A stretch of 64,000 nt of DNA, taken from positions 7,845 to 71,844 of the forward strand of contig CACMGM010000004.1 in NCBI GenBank assembly GCA_902613275.1, in the 5' to 3' direction. Numbering within the stretch: position 1 is the first letter of the stretch; each line of letters begins with the position of its first letter. Positions 47,387 through 56,084 of the stretch are shown here, piece after piece. Source of the DNA: an uncultured Alphaproteobacteria bacterium (GTDB taxonomy: Bacteria; Pseudomonadota; Alphaproteobacteria; HIMB59; GCA-002718135). A model generated the notes under the pieces. That model did no database searches, was not told where the DNA came from, and worked only from the letters and a program-made list of their open reading frames with translations. The position numbers and the translations under genes are program-made.

Positions 47387-48347
47387 AAGAAAACACCTTT
47401 GTTCTTCTTTCTTCTCTATACTCTCTATATCTATTTATAAAGACAGCTAATAAAATCATAAAACCTAAAAATATCTGCACAAAAAAAGGATCAATTTTAA
47501 AAATTACTAAAGCTTGTGAAATTATTGAAACTAGGATGACTCCAAAAGCAGTAGCTATAACATCAACTTTTCCACCTGCTAAAATTGCACCTCCAATAAC
47601 AGGAGCAGCAAAAGATGGTAATAACCATGAATCACCAATATTAGGAGTTCCAAGTTGTAATCGACAAACTACTAACATACCACCTATCGCAGCTAATAGT
47701 CCTGAAATAACGTGAGCATAAATAACAATTTTTGTTGAAGATATTCCTATTAGCTCAGATGATTGAACATTATTTCCATAAGCTAACATATATCTGCCAA
47801 GTGATGTTCTATTCATTAAAATCCACATCAAAATTGTTATAATTATTGGAATTATTACTAAATATGGAATAGGTCCAAGGATTTTAGCATTTCCAAAAAA
47901 TTTAACAGCATCAGGAATTTCATAAAAAGGTTGTGCTTCTGTTATACCTAAATTCATTCCTTTAAAAATATAGAGTGTTGCTAGTGTAATAATAAAAGCA
48001 GAAATACCTGATTTAACAGTTATATATCCATTAATAAAACCACAAGCTAATCCTATTAATAGTCCAATTAACATAGCAGGTAATATAGACATGGAATAAA
48101 CCTCCATTAAACCAGTGAAGGAAATAGCAACTAAGCCACCAATAGCTCCAACAGATAAATTCATTTGACCAATAGCAATTATTATCATCTGAGACATGGC
48201 AACAACTAGCATAAGACTTACACTCAGCATTAATACATATAAATTAAATGGAGAAATAAATGCTGGCTTAAAAAATGAAATTAAAATTGAACCAAGTATT
48301 ATAACTAAGCCAAGTCCAAACCAATCTTTTTTAAGTAGATTACTCAT
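47379..48347 (-). CDS. Sugar ABC transporter permease (RbsC type, second)
   Basis: 322 residues with about nine hydrophobic segments and the RbsC-type motif MNLSVGAIGGLVAI in the first half and LAAIGGMLVVCRLQLGTPNIG plus FAAPVIGGAILAGGKVDV in the second. It forms a heteromeric pore with the neighbouring permease. An ATGA overlap (48344-48347) joins the two permease genes. Two different permeases instead of one is seen in rhamnose, autoinducer-2 and some fucose-type CUT2 systems. Confidence 0.94.
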   Translation of the reverse strand: MSNLLKKDWFGLGLVIILGSILISFFKPAFISPFNLYVLMLSVSLMLVVAMSQMIIIAIGQMNLSVGAIGGLVAISFTGLMEVYSMSILPAMLIGLLIGLACGFINGYITVKSGISAFIITLATLYIFKGMNLGITEAQPFYEIPDAVKFFGNAKILGPIPYLVIIPIIITILMWILMNRTSLGRYMLAYGNNVQSSELIGISSTKIVIYAHVISGLLAAIGGMLVVCRLQLGTPNIGDSWLLPSFAAPVIGGAILAGGKVDVIATAFGVILVSIISQALVIFKIDPFFVQIFLGFMILLAVFINRYREYREERRTKVFSYE

Positions 48348-49330
48348 GACACAATTGAATTTTTAACTGTGAAATATTCTCTCGCTCTGTCTAATAAAAC
48401 AGCTCCTAATAAAATCATTCCAAGAAAAAATCTTACCCAAAATTCTCCGACATCAATAAGATATAATCCATTATTAATTAAAGTAACGAGTATAGCTCCA
48501 AGCATAGTTCCAAAAACTGTTACTTTTCCTCCAGATAAAAGTGTGCCTCCTAATACTGGTGCTAAGAATGCTGGTAACAACCAGTCAAAACCTAAATGAC
48601 CTGCCATCGATGGAATTGCAGCGCCGATTCTTGCTGTTAACATTATTCCTGCTAAAGCTGCTAAAAATCCAGATAGCATGTGGCAATAAATAAACATTCT
48701 ATCAACTGAAATACCTGATAGCTCTGCTGCATCAGGATTAGCTCCAGCCGCAATTAATTTTCTGCCAATGTCAGTATATTTAAATACATAATAAAGAATA
48801 AAACAAGTTAAGACACTTATTATTAAAAGTGGAGAGATATATTTATTAAAAAGTTTTAAACTTCCAAAGTCTGTAAAAATTTCAGGTAGTTTTCTAAATG
48901 CTTCTGCCTCAGTTAGAAGAGTCATAAAACCAAAATAAATACTCATAGTTGCTAAAGTCACTATAAAACTATGAACGCCTGTTCTCACAGTTACAAAACC
49001 ATTAATCCAACCTAAGAATGACCCAAAAGCTAAAACTAGAATTATTGAAATTGAAATTGGTATACCCATACTCTCCATACACCAACCTCCAAACATTGCT
49101 GCAGAAACACCTAATGCACCTAAAGATAAATTTAATCCTCCAGTTAAAATAACAACCATCATTGCAAGGCCTATCATAATATCTAATGCTACTACTCTAG
49201 ATAATGCATAAATGTTAAACCTAGATGTAAAACCATCAGTAGAGAATGAAAAAATACAAATAAAAATAATTACAAGACACAACAAACCAAATTGATTCGT
49301 TTTTATAAAATTAGGTATTTTAAAATTCAT
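48344..49330 (-). CDS. Sugar ABC transporter permease (RbsC type, first)
   Basis: 328 residues with about nine hydrophobic segments and GGLNLSLGALGVSAAMFGG, LAALAGIMLTARIGAAIPSM and LGGTLLSGGKVTVFG, the CUT2 permease hallmarks. Together with the second permease and the double ATPase it makes the inner-membrane part of the importer. A hairpin with a T-run lies between this gene and the binding-protein gene; its ATG directly follows the T-run, leaving no room for a ribosome binding site other than the hairpin itself. Confidence 0.94.
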   Translation of the reverse strand: MNFKIPNFIKTNQFGLLCLVIIFICIFSFSTDGFTSRFNIYALSRVVALDIMIGLAMMVVILTGGLNLSLGALGVSAAMFGGWCMESMGIPISISIILVLAFGSFLGWINGFVTVRTGVHSFIVTLATMSIYFGFMTLLTEAEAFRKLPEIFTDFGSLKLFNKYISPLLIISVLTCFILYYVFKYTDIGRKLIAAGANPDAAELSGISVDRMFIYCHMLSGFLAALAGIMLTARIGAAIPSMAGHLGFDWLLPAFLAPVLGGTLLSGGKVTVFGTMLGAILVTLINNGLYLIDVGEFWVRFFLGMILLGAVLLDRAREYFTVKNSIVS

Positions 49331-49355
49331 AAAAAAAGGGGGCTTTTAAGCCCCC
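49331..49355 (-). terminator. Intrinsic terminator-like hairpin between sugar-binding protein and permease genes
   Basis: On the minus strand GGGGGCT-TAAA-AGCCCCC (49338-49355) is followed by seven T (49331-49337), a textbook rho-independent terminator, placed between the stop at 49367 and the permease ATG at 49330. Because the rest of the operon is downstream with no other promoter gap, it must be read through in part, giving more binding-protein than permease transcript. Confidence 0.85.
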
Positions 49356-49366
49356 TATTAGTTTTT

Positions 49367-50395
49367 TTAACTTGGGCAGTTTAAGTAAGTGCTATCAAAT
49401 GTTTCAAGAATTTCTAATGAAATTCCTCTCATAGCCATTACGTAAGTATCAACATCACTGATGTCTACAAATACTGTTCCAGAGTCAATAAATTGATCAG
49501 TTTGTGCAGTAGATTTCCAAGGTGCATCTGATTTAAATTCACATCCTTGTCTAACTTTATCCATTACATAAGAACCAATGTATCCTTGACCATATGGATT
49601 TTGCAACATTGTTCCATGCACAAAACCATCTTTAATAGCTTTTAAAACTACTTCATCATGATCAATTCCAACCATTTTAATTCTTTTGTCACCCATGTTA
49701 GTTAAAGCTTGAGCGGCTACAACAGCTGGAACCCATGCTGTAGTAACAATACCGTCAACTTCACCACCTTGAGCTGCCATAAAAGCATTGATTTTTTCAT
49801 CAGCTGGTTCGTAAGCATCGATATCTGCAATTACTTGGATAATTTCAACTCCACCACCTGCTTCTGAAACAGCTTGTTCAACAGCATTAATTCTTAATGT
49901 TGTGTTAGGATCAACTAGGAAACCAGTGAAGTGGGCAATTTTACCTTTTCCACCAAGTGCCTTAATTAATTCTTTTGTTCCAAGATAAGCTGAGTGACCT
50001 GTATCAGTTCCAAAGCAAAACTTAGCTTGAGTTGGCTGTTCTACACAACCAGCTAAAGCAGCAGTAGGTACACCAGCATCATCAAGTTCACCTAAAATTT
50101 TGTTTGTTCCAACTGCATCACCAGGGAACACAAGAACTGCGTTGTAACCTTGACCAACTAAACTTTCAATTAACTCGTTTTGTTGACTAAGATCCCACTC
50201 TGCAGGGACTCTGTAATCTGCTTTGCCTAATCCAAAATCTTTTACAGCGTCTAATCCAGCTTGTTCCCACGCAGCAAAATAAGGGTGTGGGCCACCTGGA
50301 ACTAGAGCAACTTTAGTAACACCATGACCGCCTGCAAAAACAGTTGATGATATTAAAGCAGAAAAAGAAATTATAAATATTAAAAATTTTTTCAT
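49367..50395 (-). CDS. Sugar ABC transporter substrate-binding protein (Peripla_BP_4 type)
   Basis: 342 residues with signal peptide MKKFLIFIISFSALISSTVFA and a ribose-binding-like two-lobe fold: VALVPGGPHPYFAAWEQAGLD, QNELIESLVGQGYNAVLVFP, GVPTAALAG and GKIAHFTGFLVDPNTTLR. It is likely specific for L-fucose or a fucoside given the operon; a rhamnose-type ligand is the alternative. Two or three cysteines occur in the lobe region (AGCVEQPTQAKFCFG), possibly a disulfide. AGGAGG precedes the ATG by 4 bases. First gene of the operon. Confidence 0.93.
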   Translation of the reverse strand: MKKFLIFIISFSALISSTVFAGGHGVTKVALVPGGPHPYFAAWEQAGLDAVKDFGLGKADYRVPAEWDLSQQNELIESLVGQGYNAVLVFPGDAVGTNKILGELDDAGVPTAALAGCVEQPTQAKFCFGTDTGHSAYLGTKELIKALGGKGKIAHFTGFLVDPNTTLRINAVEQAVSEAGGGVEIIQVIADIDAYEPADEKINAFMAAQGGEVDGIVTTAWVPAVVAAQALTNMGDKRIKMVGIDHDEVVLKAIKDGFVHGTMLQNPYGQGYIGSYVMDKVRQGCEFKSDAPWKSTAQTDQFIDSGTVFVDISDVDTYVMAMRGISLEILETFDSTYLNCPS

Positions 50396-50497
50396 TATTC
50401 CTCCTAAAATTTATTCATTTAAGCAGATTTAAAAGCTAAAGCAACTAAAAATAAATAAAGTATTTATTTATTTATATATTGATTATACAATTGTCGC
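50396..50497. promoter_or_regulatory. Divergent promoter/operator region between fucose operon and uxuA
   Basis: 102 bases that must hold both promoters. It contains the AGGAGG site for the binding protein (50400-50405, minus strand), an A/T-only inverted repeat AAATAAATA-AAG-TATTTATTT (50449-50469) and a TTGATTATACAA imperfect palindrome (50480-50491) resembling GntR-type operators just before the uxuA ATG. A TATATT (50474-50479) could be a -10. No regulator gene is nearby. Functional claims are inference. Confidence 0.4.
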
Positions 50498-51685
50498 ATG
50501 CTGTACTCATTTAGATGGTTTGGTCATAATGATCCCTCAAAATTAGATCAAATTCGACAGATAGGAGTTGATGGAATTGTATCATCGCTAGCACAAATAA
50601 AATATGGTGAAAAATGGAGCTCAATCGAAATCAAAAAGAGAAAAAAATTTATTGAAAGTTTCAAAATTGATAAAAATAAAAAATTAACTTGGAGTGTTGT
50701 TGAAAGTCTTCCTGTGCATAATGATATAAAAAAAAGATCAGGAAAATATAGATATTATATAGATCAATACAAAAAGTCTTTGATGAACTTAGGAAAGAAT
50801 AATATTAAAAATATTTGTTATAATTTTATGCCTTTAATTGATTGGGTGAGAACAGATTTAAATCATCAACTTCCTAATGGTGCTTTTGCTCTAAAATATA
50901 ATCATCTTCATGTCTGTGCATTTGAAAATTTTATTTTGAAGTCTAAAACAGCAAAAGAAAGGTATTCATCCAAAGACATCCATACTTCAAAAAAAATATT
51001 ACAAAAAATGAATTCTAGTGATTTAAAAAAACTTAAGATGTCTCTACTTGGAGGGTTAGCTGCAAACGATAGAAAGTATACAATTAAAGATTTAAATTAT
51101 GAGATTGATCAATTTGCAGAATTAAATCATAGTGATTTACAAAACAATTTAAAAGATTTTATAGAAGAAATTTATCCAATCATAAAAAAATATAATATTC
51201 ATTACAATATTCATCCAGATGATCCTCCATATAATGTTTATGGATTACCAAGAATTGTTTCTGATGAGAAAGATATTAATTTTATTGTGAATATAAAAAA
51301 AGATACAAATGTAGGTTTAACTTTTTGTACAGGATCCCTTGGTGTTAATAAAAAAAATAACTTAGTCAATATAATTAAAAAATACGGTTCTTATATAAAT
51401 TTTATTCATTTAAGAAATATAAGACACATTCCAAATTCTCTTGATTTTTATGAAGATGATCACCTTAATGGAAGCCTGGACATGGTGTCTATTGTCAAAG
51501 CAATATTGAAAGAAGAAAATAAAAGGAAAAAAAGTAATCATCCTATTAAACAAATTCCTATGAGGCCTGATCATGGGCATACAATACTTCATGACCAATT
51601 TAATTCAGTAATACCTGGATATTCATTATTAGGCAGAATGAAAGGGCTAGATCAGCTTAAAGGTGTAATAAAAGCTATAAATTAA
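50498..51685 (+). CDS. uxuA: Mannonate dehydratase
   Basis: 395 residues, the family length. It begins MLYSFRWFGHNDPSKLDQIRQ and has the UxuA landmarks IHPDDPPYNVYGLPRIVS, FCTGSLGV, FIHLRNI and MRPDHGHTILHD that hold the metal and substrate. It dehydrates D-mannonate to 2-keto-3-deoxygluconate. It is divergent from the fucose operon and its end overlaps the convergent Ldh-family gene by 11 bases. No clear Shine-Dalgarno precedes the ATG. Confidence 0.95.
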   Translation: MLYSFRWFGHNDPSKLDQIRQIGVDGIVSSLAQIKYGEKWSSIEIKKRKKFIESFKIDKNKKLTWSVVESLPVHNDIKKRSGKYRYYIDQYKKSLMNLGKNNIKNICYNFMPLIDWVRTDLNHQLPNGAFALKYNHLHVCAFENFILKSKTAKERYSSKDIHTSKKILQKMNSSDLKKLKMSLLGGLAANDRKYTIKDLNYEIDQFAELNHSDLQNNLKDFIEEIYPIIKKYNIHYNIHPDDPPYNVYGLPRIVSDEKDINFIVNIKKDTNVGLTFCTGSLGVNKKNNLVNIIKKYGSYINFIHLRNIRHIPNSLDFYEDDHLNGSLDMVSIVKAILKEENKRKKSNHPIKQIPMRPDHGHTILHDQFNSVIPGYSLLGRMKGLDQLKGVIKAIN

Positions 51686-52724
51686 TTTTTACCTTATATT
51701 TATTTGCTAAAAACAAAAAATCAGTTTTTAATTCCTTATCTATTGGAATACCTGTTTTTAATCTTTTTTTAGAAGTAATTTTTTCTTTTTCGCCCGGGTA
51801 TAAAATTGGATTATTATTTTTTTTTGATTTTTGTTTTTTTAGATCACTCATATAGTTTTTCATACCTTTAAAATATTGTTTTTTTGTAGTGAAAGCATTT
51901 AATGAAATGGCGATTAAGAAATGTCCTAACTTTCTTGGTGTACTAAAATCTGGTCCAATCATTGATAATAAACGGTATCCATGAGCCATACCAATAAGAG
52001 GTCCGCACATTATTTCTACTGAAGAAGATAATCCAAAACCTTTATATCCATATTCTTTACCTCCAAGTGGAGCCAAAGAAACAGCGTTATAAGGGTTAGT
52101 TGTGTAGTTGCCGGATTTATCAAGTGCAATCTCAGAATTTAATTTAGTAGAATTTGCTCTGGCTCTCATAACTTTATTCCATGCTATCGAAGTTGAAGAA
52201 AAATCTGCATGTAAAAAATCTTTATTACCTATTGGTGCTGTAAAAGAATAAGGATTAGTCCCGTGAAAAGGTTTCTTACCATTGTACGGTATGGCAAAAG
52301 CATCTGAGTGTGTAAATGAAAAACCAACACAGTCGTTTTGTGCAATATCCTTAGAATATACACCTGCAGCACCATAGTGTGAGGAGTTTATTATGCCAAT
52401 TGAAGCAATGCCATTCTTCTTTGCCATAGATGATACTATTGTTGATGCCTTTAAAGCTGCTACATGCCCTAAGCCATCATCAGCATCATAGACAGCTACA
52501 CCTCTATTTTTTTTTATAAGCTTCATTTTAGGTTTTGCTTTTATTCTTCCATTTTCAATACATTTTACGTAATGAGAAAATAATCTAATACCATGACTGT
52601 CCACGCCTCTAATAGAAGAATCTAAAAGTGATTTAATAAGTAAATTTCTATCTTTTTTTTGAACAGATAGTTTTGACAAAATGCTATCAAAAAATTTATT
52701 TATTTTGTTAGGTAAAATTTTCAT
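51675..52724 (-). CDS. Ldh-family (malate/lactate/ureidoglycolate-type) dehydrogenase
   Basis: 349 residues with the unusual NAD(P)-binding fold of this family: RGVDSHGIRLFSHYV, IGIINSSHYGAAGVYSKDI, ANPYSFTAPIG-like HGTNPYSF and GYKGFGLSSSVEIM. Members reduce 2-oxo acids such as 2,3-diketogulonate, sulfopyruvate or pyruvate. In this setting it could process a keto-deoxy-sugar acid or the lactate end of fucose breakdown. It follows uxuB by 1 base on the same strand. Confidence 0.88.
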   Translation of the reverse strand: MKILPNKINKFFDSILSKLSVQKKDRNLLIKSLLDSSIRGVDSHGIRLFSHYVKCIENGRIKAKPKMKLIKKNRGVAVYDADDGLGHVAALKASTIVSSMAKKNGIASIGIINSSHYGAAGVYSKDIAQNDCVGFSFTHSDAFAIPYNGKKPFHGTNPYSFTAPIGNKDFLHADFSSTSIAWNKVMRARANSTKLNSEIALDKSGNYTTNPYNAVSLAPLGGKEYGYKGFGLSSSVEIMCGPLIGMAHGYRLLSMIGPDFSTPRKLGHFLIAISLNAFTTKKQYFKGMKNYMSDLKKQKSKKNNNPILYPGEKEKITSKKRLKTGIPIDKELKTDFLFLANKYKVKINL

Positions 52725-52725
52725 C

Positions 52726-54156
52726 TTATGAAATTATTTCTTTTAATAAGGATTTTAAAGGATTTTCTTTCATTAAATTTAGATTTTTTTGGACTGCTGT
52801 TAACATTTCTTCTTTTTTACTTTCAGAAAGATTAAAAATATTTTTATTATTAATTATTTCTTCAAAAAAATTATCCTTATTATTTTTGTAAACACTGTAA
52901 AAGTATTCTTTATTTGCATCATCCAGTCTATTTTGATCTTCTTCAATAATTTGAAATAAGAAAAATAACCAAGAGGCTATGATAAATTGAATATATTTAG
53001 CTACTCCTTTATTATTTTTGTAGGTATCAAGTATTCTTATAGGTATTTTTAAAGAACCATCCATAGCAATTCTTAACAATTTATCCTCTATGTAAGTATT
53101 TTTAAATCTTTCTAAAATTTTCATTTTGTACTCATTAATATTAAAGTCATCTTTAATTTCTAAAGTGGGTAACACTTCTAGGTCTAAAAAATTTAAAATA
53201 AAATTGTAAATATTTTTATCCTCTATTGCTTGATGAACATATGTATACCCACACAAATGACCAATGTATGCTAAAGCTGAGTGGGACGCATTCAGTATTT
53301 TAAGTTTATTATTTTCATAAAATTTTACATCTTCAACAAATTTTATTTTATTATTTGATAAAATATTTTTTAGCTCATCATTATTTGATTGAATATACCA
53401 ATCTCTATAAGGTTCAGTAACCACAATTGTATTATCATTATATGGCAAGTTAAAATATTCAGATTGTTTATTATTATTTGGAACAATTCCATCAACCATA
53501 GACAATGGGAACTCAATATTATTATCAAACCAATCTAAACACTTTGGATATTTTTTTTCTATAAATTGTTTAACTAAATTTTTTAAAATTTTTCCATTTT
53601 CAGACAAATTATCGCAACTTAAAACGATTAATTTTTTTTTGTTTTGCTTATATCTTTCTATTATTCCAAAACTTAGATGACCTATCAAAGTTGATAACTC
53701 TTTATCCTCTAGATCATTAATTATTTGATTCGAAAAATTTAATTTTTTATTTTTATCAAAATGATATCCCTTTTCTGTAACAGTAATTGTAATTAATTTA
53801 ATTTTTTCAGATACAATTAAATTTCTTATTTCATTCTTGTGTTTTAAACCAAATAAAACTTTTTTAATTGGATTTAAAATATCAACTTTTTTGAAATTAT
53901 TTGATATCCTTACCAAAGAATACAAGTAGTCTTGTAATTGCATTTTATTATTTGTTTCTTCAGACCTTAAATTGACCCCAATTATGGAAATGTTTTTATT
54001 ATTTTCTAATATTTCATGAATATATAGTGCTTGGTGAGCTCTATGAAAATTACCAATACCGAAATGAAGTATGCAATCTTCATTATTATTAATATTATAA
54101 CTTGGAAATGATTGTTCTTTTAAAAGATTTGTATTTATGTTTTTATTTAATTGCAT
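52726..54156 (-). CDS. uxuB: Mannitol dehydrogenase-family oxidoreductase, probable fructuronate reductase
   Basis: 476 residues of the polyol-specific long-chain dehydrogenase family: ILHFGIGNFHRAHQALYIHEI at the N-terminus, SCDNLSENGKIL, and the catalytic KxxxxNxxH (KLKILNASHS) followed by ALAYIGHLCGY. With uxuA beside it the best call is D-mannonate oxidoreductase, reducing fructuronate to mannonate; tagaturonate reductase or mannitol dehydrogenase cannot be excluded. Very rich in Asn, Lys and Ile. Confidence 0.85.
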   Translation of the reverse strand: MQLNKNINTNLLKEQSFPSYNINNNEDCILHFGIGNFHRAHQALYIHEILENNKNISIIGVNLRSEETNNKMQLQDYLYSLVRISNNFKKVDILNPIKKVLFGLKHKNEIRNLIVSEKIKLITITVTEKGYHFDKNKKLNFSNQIINDLEDKELSTLIGHLSFGIIERYKQNKKKLIVLSCDNLSENGKILKNLVKQFIEKKYPKCLDWFDNNIEFPLSMVDGIVPNNNKQSEYFNLPYNDNTIVVTEPYRDWYIQSNNDELKNILSNNKIKFVEDVKFYENNKLKILNASHSALAYIGHLCGYTYVHQAIEDKNIYNFILNFLDLEVLPTLEIKDDFNINEYKMKILERFKNTYIEDKLLRIAMDGSLKIPIRILDTYKNNKGVAKYIQFIIASWLFFLFQIIEEDQNRLDDANKEYFYSVYKNNKDNFFEEIINNKNIFNLSESKKEEMLTAVQKNLNLMKENPLKSLLKEIIS

Positions 54157-54186
54157 ATTAATAATTAAAATATACTTAAACAGAAG

Positions 54187-54939
54187 ATGATCAATAAAAT
54201 ATATAAAAGTGTGCTTATAACTGGTGCATCAAGTGGTATTGGCTTAGAAACACTTAAAAGATTTTTAAAAGAAAATGTAAAAGTTTATGCTCTTGATAAA
54301 GACGTTTCAATATTAGAGAAATTGAAAAAAAAACATAAATTTGAAATCATTCAAATTGATCTCTTTGACACGGATCAAATTTATAAAAAACTCTCCAAAG
54401 TAAAAGTTGATATTGTAGTTTGTAATGCAGGCATTGGAAGAGGGGCTGAAGGTATATTAAAAGCATCAAGGCAAGATATTGAATTATCTACAAGATTAAA
54501 TGTCGAGTCTTATCTTCATACTTTAAAAGCTATTGTTCCAGAAATGATAAAAAGAAGAAAAGGACATGTAGTTTTAATGGGGTCTCTTGCAGGTCTATAC
54601 CCACAAATGAGTACTGTTTATGGCGGTCAAAAAGGTGCTATCCATAGAATCGCACAAAGCTTAAGAATTGAACTTAGCGGTTCAAGAGTTAAAGTTTCTG
54701 AAATATGTCCTGGAAGAACTAAAACAAATTTTGGTAAAGCTGCATTTACAGATAAAAATAAAGCTAAAAAATTTATGTCTGGTTTTACTCTTCTCGAGCC
54801 AAGAGATATTGCTGATGCTATTATGTTTGCAGTAAGTGTTAGATGGCGAAGCAATATTAGCACTATTGAAATTTCTGGCACAGAACAATCCCCAGGCGGA
54901 GTGCCGATTATTCCAGTAAAAGATCCAATACTTTCATAA
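54187..54939 (+). CDS. Short-chain dehydrogenase/reductase (classical SDR)
   Basis: 250 residues with ITGASSGIGLETLKRF for the cofactor, VCNAGIG, and the catalytic Ser133, Tyr145 and Lys149 (VYGGQKGA). An aspartate at the end of the second strand (LDKD) suggests NAD preference. The overall type is YdfG-like, acting on 3-hydroxy acids, but position among sugar genes makes a keto-deoxy-aldonate such as 2-keto-3-deoxy-L-fuconate a candidate. It opens a plus-strand run with the next two genes and is divergent from uxuB by 30 bases. Confidence 0.87.
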   Translation: MINKIYKSVLITGASSGIGLETLKRFLKENVKVYALDKDVSILEKLKKKHKFEIIQIDLFDTDQIYKKLSKVKVDIVVCNAGIGRGAEGILKASRQDIELSTRLNVESYLHTLKAIVPEMIKRRKGHVVLMGSLAGLYPQMSTVYGGQKGAIHRIAQSLRIELSGSRVKVSEICPGRTKTNFGKAAFTDKNKAKKFMSGFTLLEPRDIADAIMFAVSVRWRSNISTIEISGTEQSPGGVPIIPVKDPILS

Positions 54940-54980
54940 ATTAATTAAATATTTTTTATTTTAATATAATAAAATTAATT

Positions 54981-56084
54981 ATGGAAAAACCTGTCAGATA
55001 TGGTGTTATTGGCATAGGAGGTATGGGAGCAAATCATGCTAAAAAATTACAAGAGAATAAAATAGAAAATGCCATCCTAGCCGCAGTTGCTGATTCAAAT
55101 GCAGAATATAAAAATAAATATGAAAATATTCCTTTTTTTGAAAATACTGATAATTTTTTTGATAATAAAATTATAGATGCGGCAATCATTGCTACACCTC
55201 ATAAATCGCATATAGATCTAGCGAAAAAAGCTCTCGAAAATAATATTAATGTTATAATTGAAAAACCCTTAGCAATAACTAGTAAAAAGTGTCGAGAATT
55301 TATTAATATTTCACAAAGTTTTAAAGCATTTTTTACTGTTATGCTAAATCAAAGGAGTAATCCTGTTTATGTTAAGATAAAGGAACTAATTAATGGAAAC
55401 GAAATAGGTAAAGTTCACCGTTTTCAATGGACAATAACTAATTGGTTTAGAACAAACTATTATTATCAGACGTCTAATTGGAGAGCTAAATGGGAAAGTG
55501 AAGGTGGAGGCGTTTTAATAAATCAGAGTATTCACCAACTTGATTTGTGTCAGTGGTTATTTGGTATGCCTGACAGTGTATATACTGATTTGGGATTAGG
55601 TCGCTTTCATGAGATAGAAGTTGAAGATGAAGTGACTTCAATCTTTAAATATAAAAATGGATTAAAAGGTGTATTTATTACAACAACAGGTGAAGCTCCT
55701 GGTGTAAATAGATTGGAAATTGCATCAGATAAGGGTTTAATTACAATTCAGGATAATAATGTTATATGGGAAAAAATAGATTCATCTACTGAATTCATTA
55801 AAAACTCTAAAACACTTTTTGGGATGCCTAAAAAAGAAAAAATTAATTTTAATTTTAAGGCTGATTTGGATCAACATATTGAGCATCAAAGACTTATTCA
55901 AAACTTTACAAACTTCCTCCTAGGAAAAGAAAAACTGTTAGTGAATGGAAAAGATGGTTTAAATTCAGTTGAATTAATTAATGCGATGGTTCTATCGGGA
56001 TTAGAGGAAAAAAAAATAGAGCTTCCTTTAGATGAGGTTAAATATGAACAAAAATTAGAAGAAATGATAAGTAAATCAAGATGA
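54981..56084 (+). CDS. Gfo/Idh/MocA family sugar dehydrogenase A
   Basis: 367 residues: N-terminal Rossmann fold (RYGVIGIGGMGANHAKKL), the EKP motif in VIIEKPLAIT, and a C-terminal beta-sheet domain with GGGVLINQSIHQLDLCQWLFG containing the conserved Asp-x3-Trp and histidine of the active site. Members oxidise or epimerise sugars, inositols or pseudo-glycosides using a tightly bound NAD. It overlaps the next TIM-barrel gene by 4 bases (ATGA), so these two act in one pathway. Substrate unknown. Confidence 0.88.
   Translation: MEKPVRYGVIGIGGMGANHAKKLQENKIENAILAAVADSNAEYKNKYENIPFFENTDNFFDNKIIDAAIIATPHKSHIDLAKKALENNINVIIEKPLAITSKKCREFINISQSFKAFFTVMLNQRSNPVYVKIKELINGNEIGKVHRFQWTITNWFRTNYYYQTSNWRAKWESEGGGVLINQSIHQLDLCQWLFGMPDSVYTDLGLGRFHEIEVEDEVTSIFKYKNGLKGVFITTTGEAPGVNRLEIASDKGLITIQDNNVIWEKIDSSTEFIKNSKTLFGMPKKEKINFNFKADLDQHIEHQRLIQNFTNFLLGKEKLLVNGKDGLNSVELINAMVLSGLEEKKIELPLDEVKYEQKLEEMISKSR

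Noticed and set aside
54940..54980. AAATTAATT direct repeats before the first Gfo/Idh/MocA gene
   Set aside because: Simple A/T sequence of a kind expected by chance at this composition.
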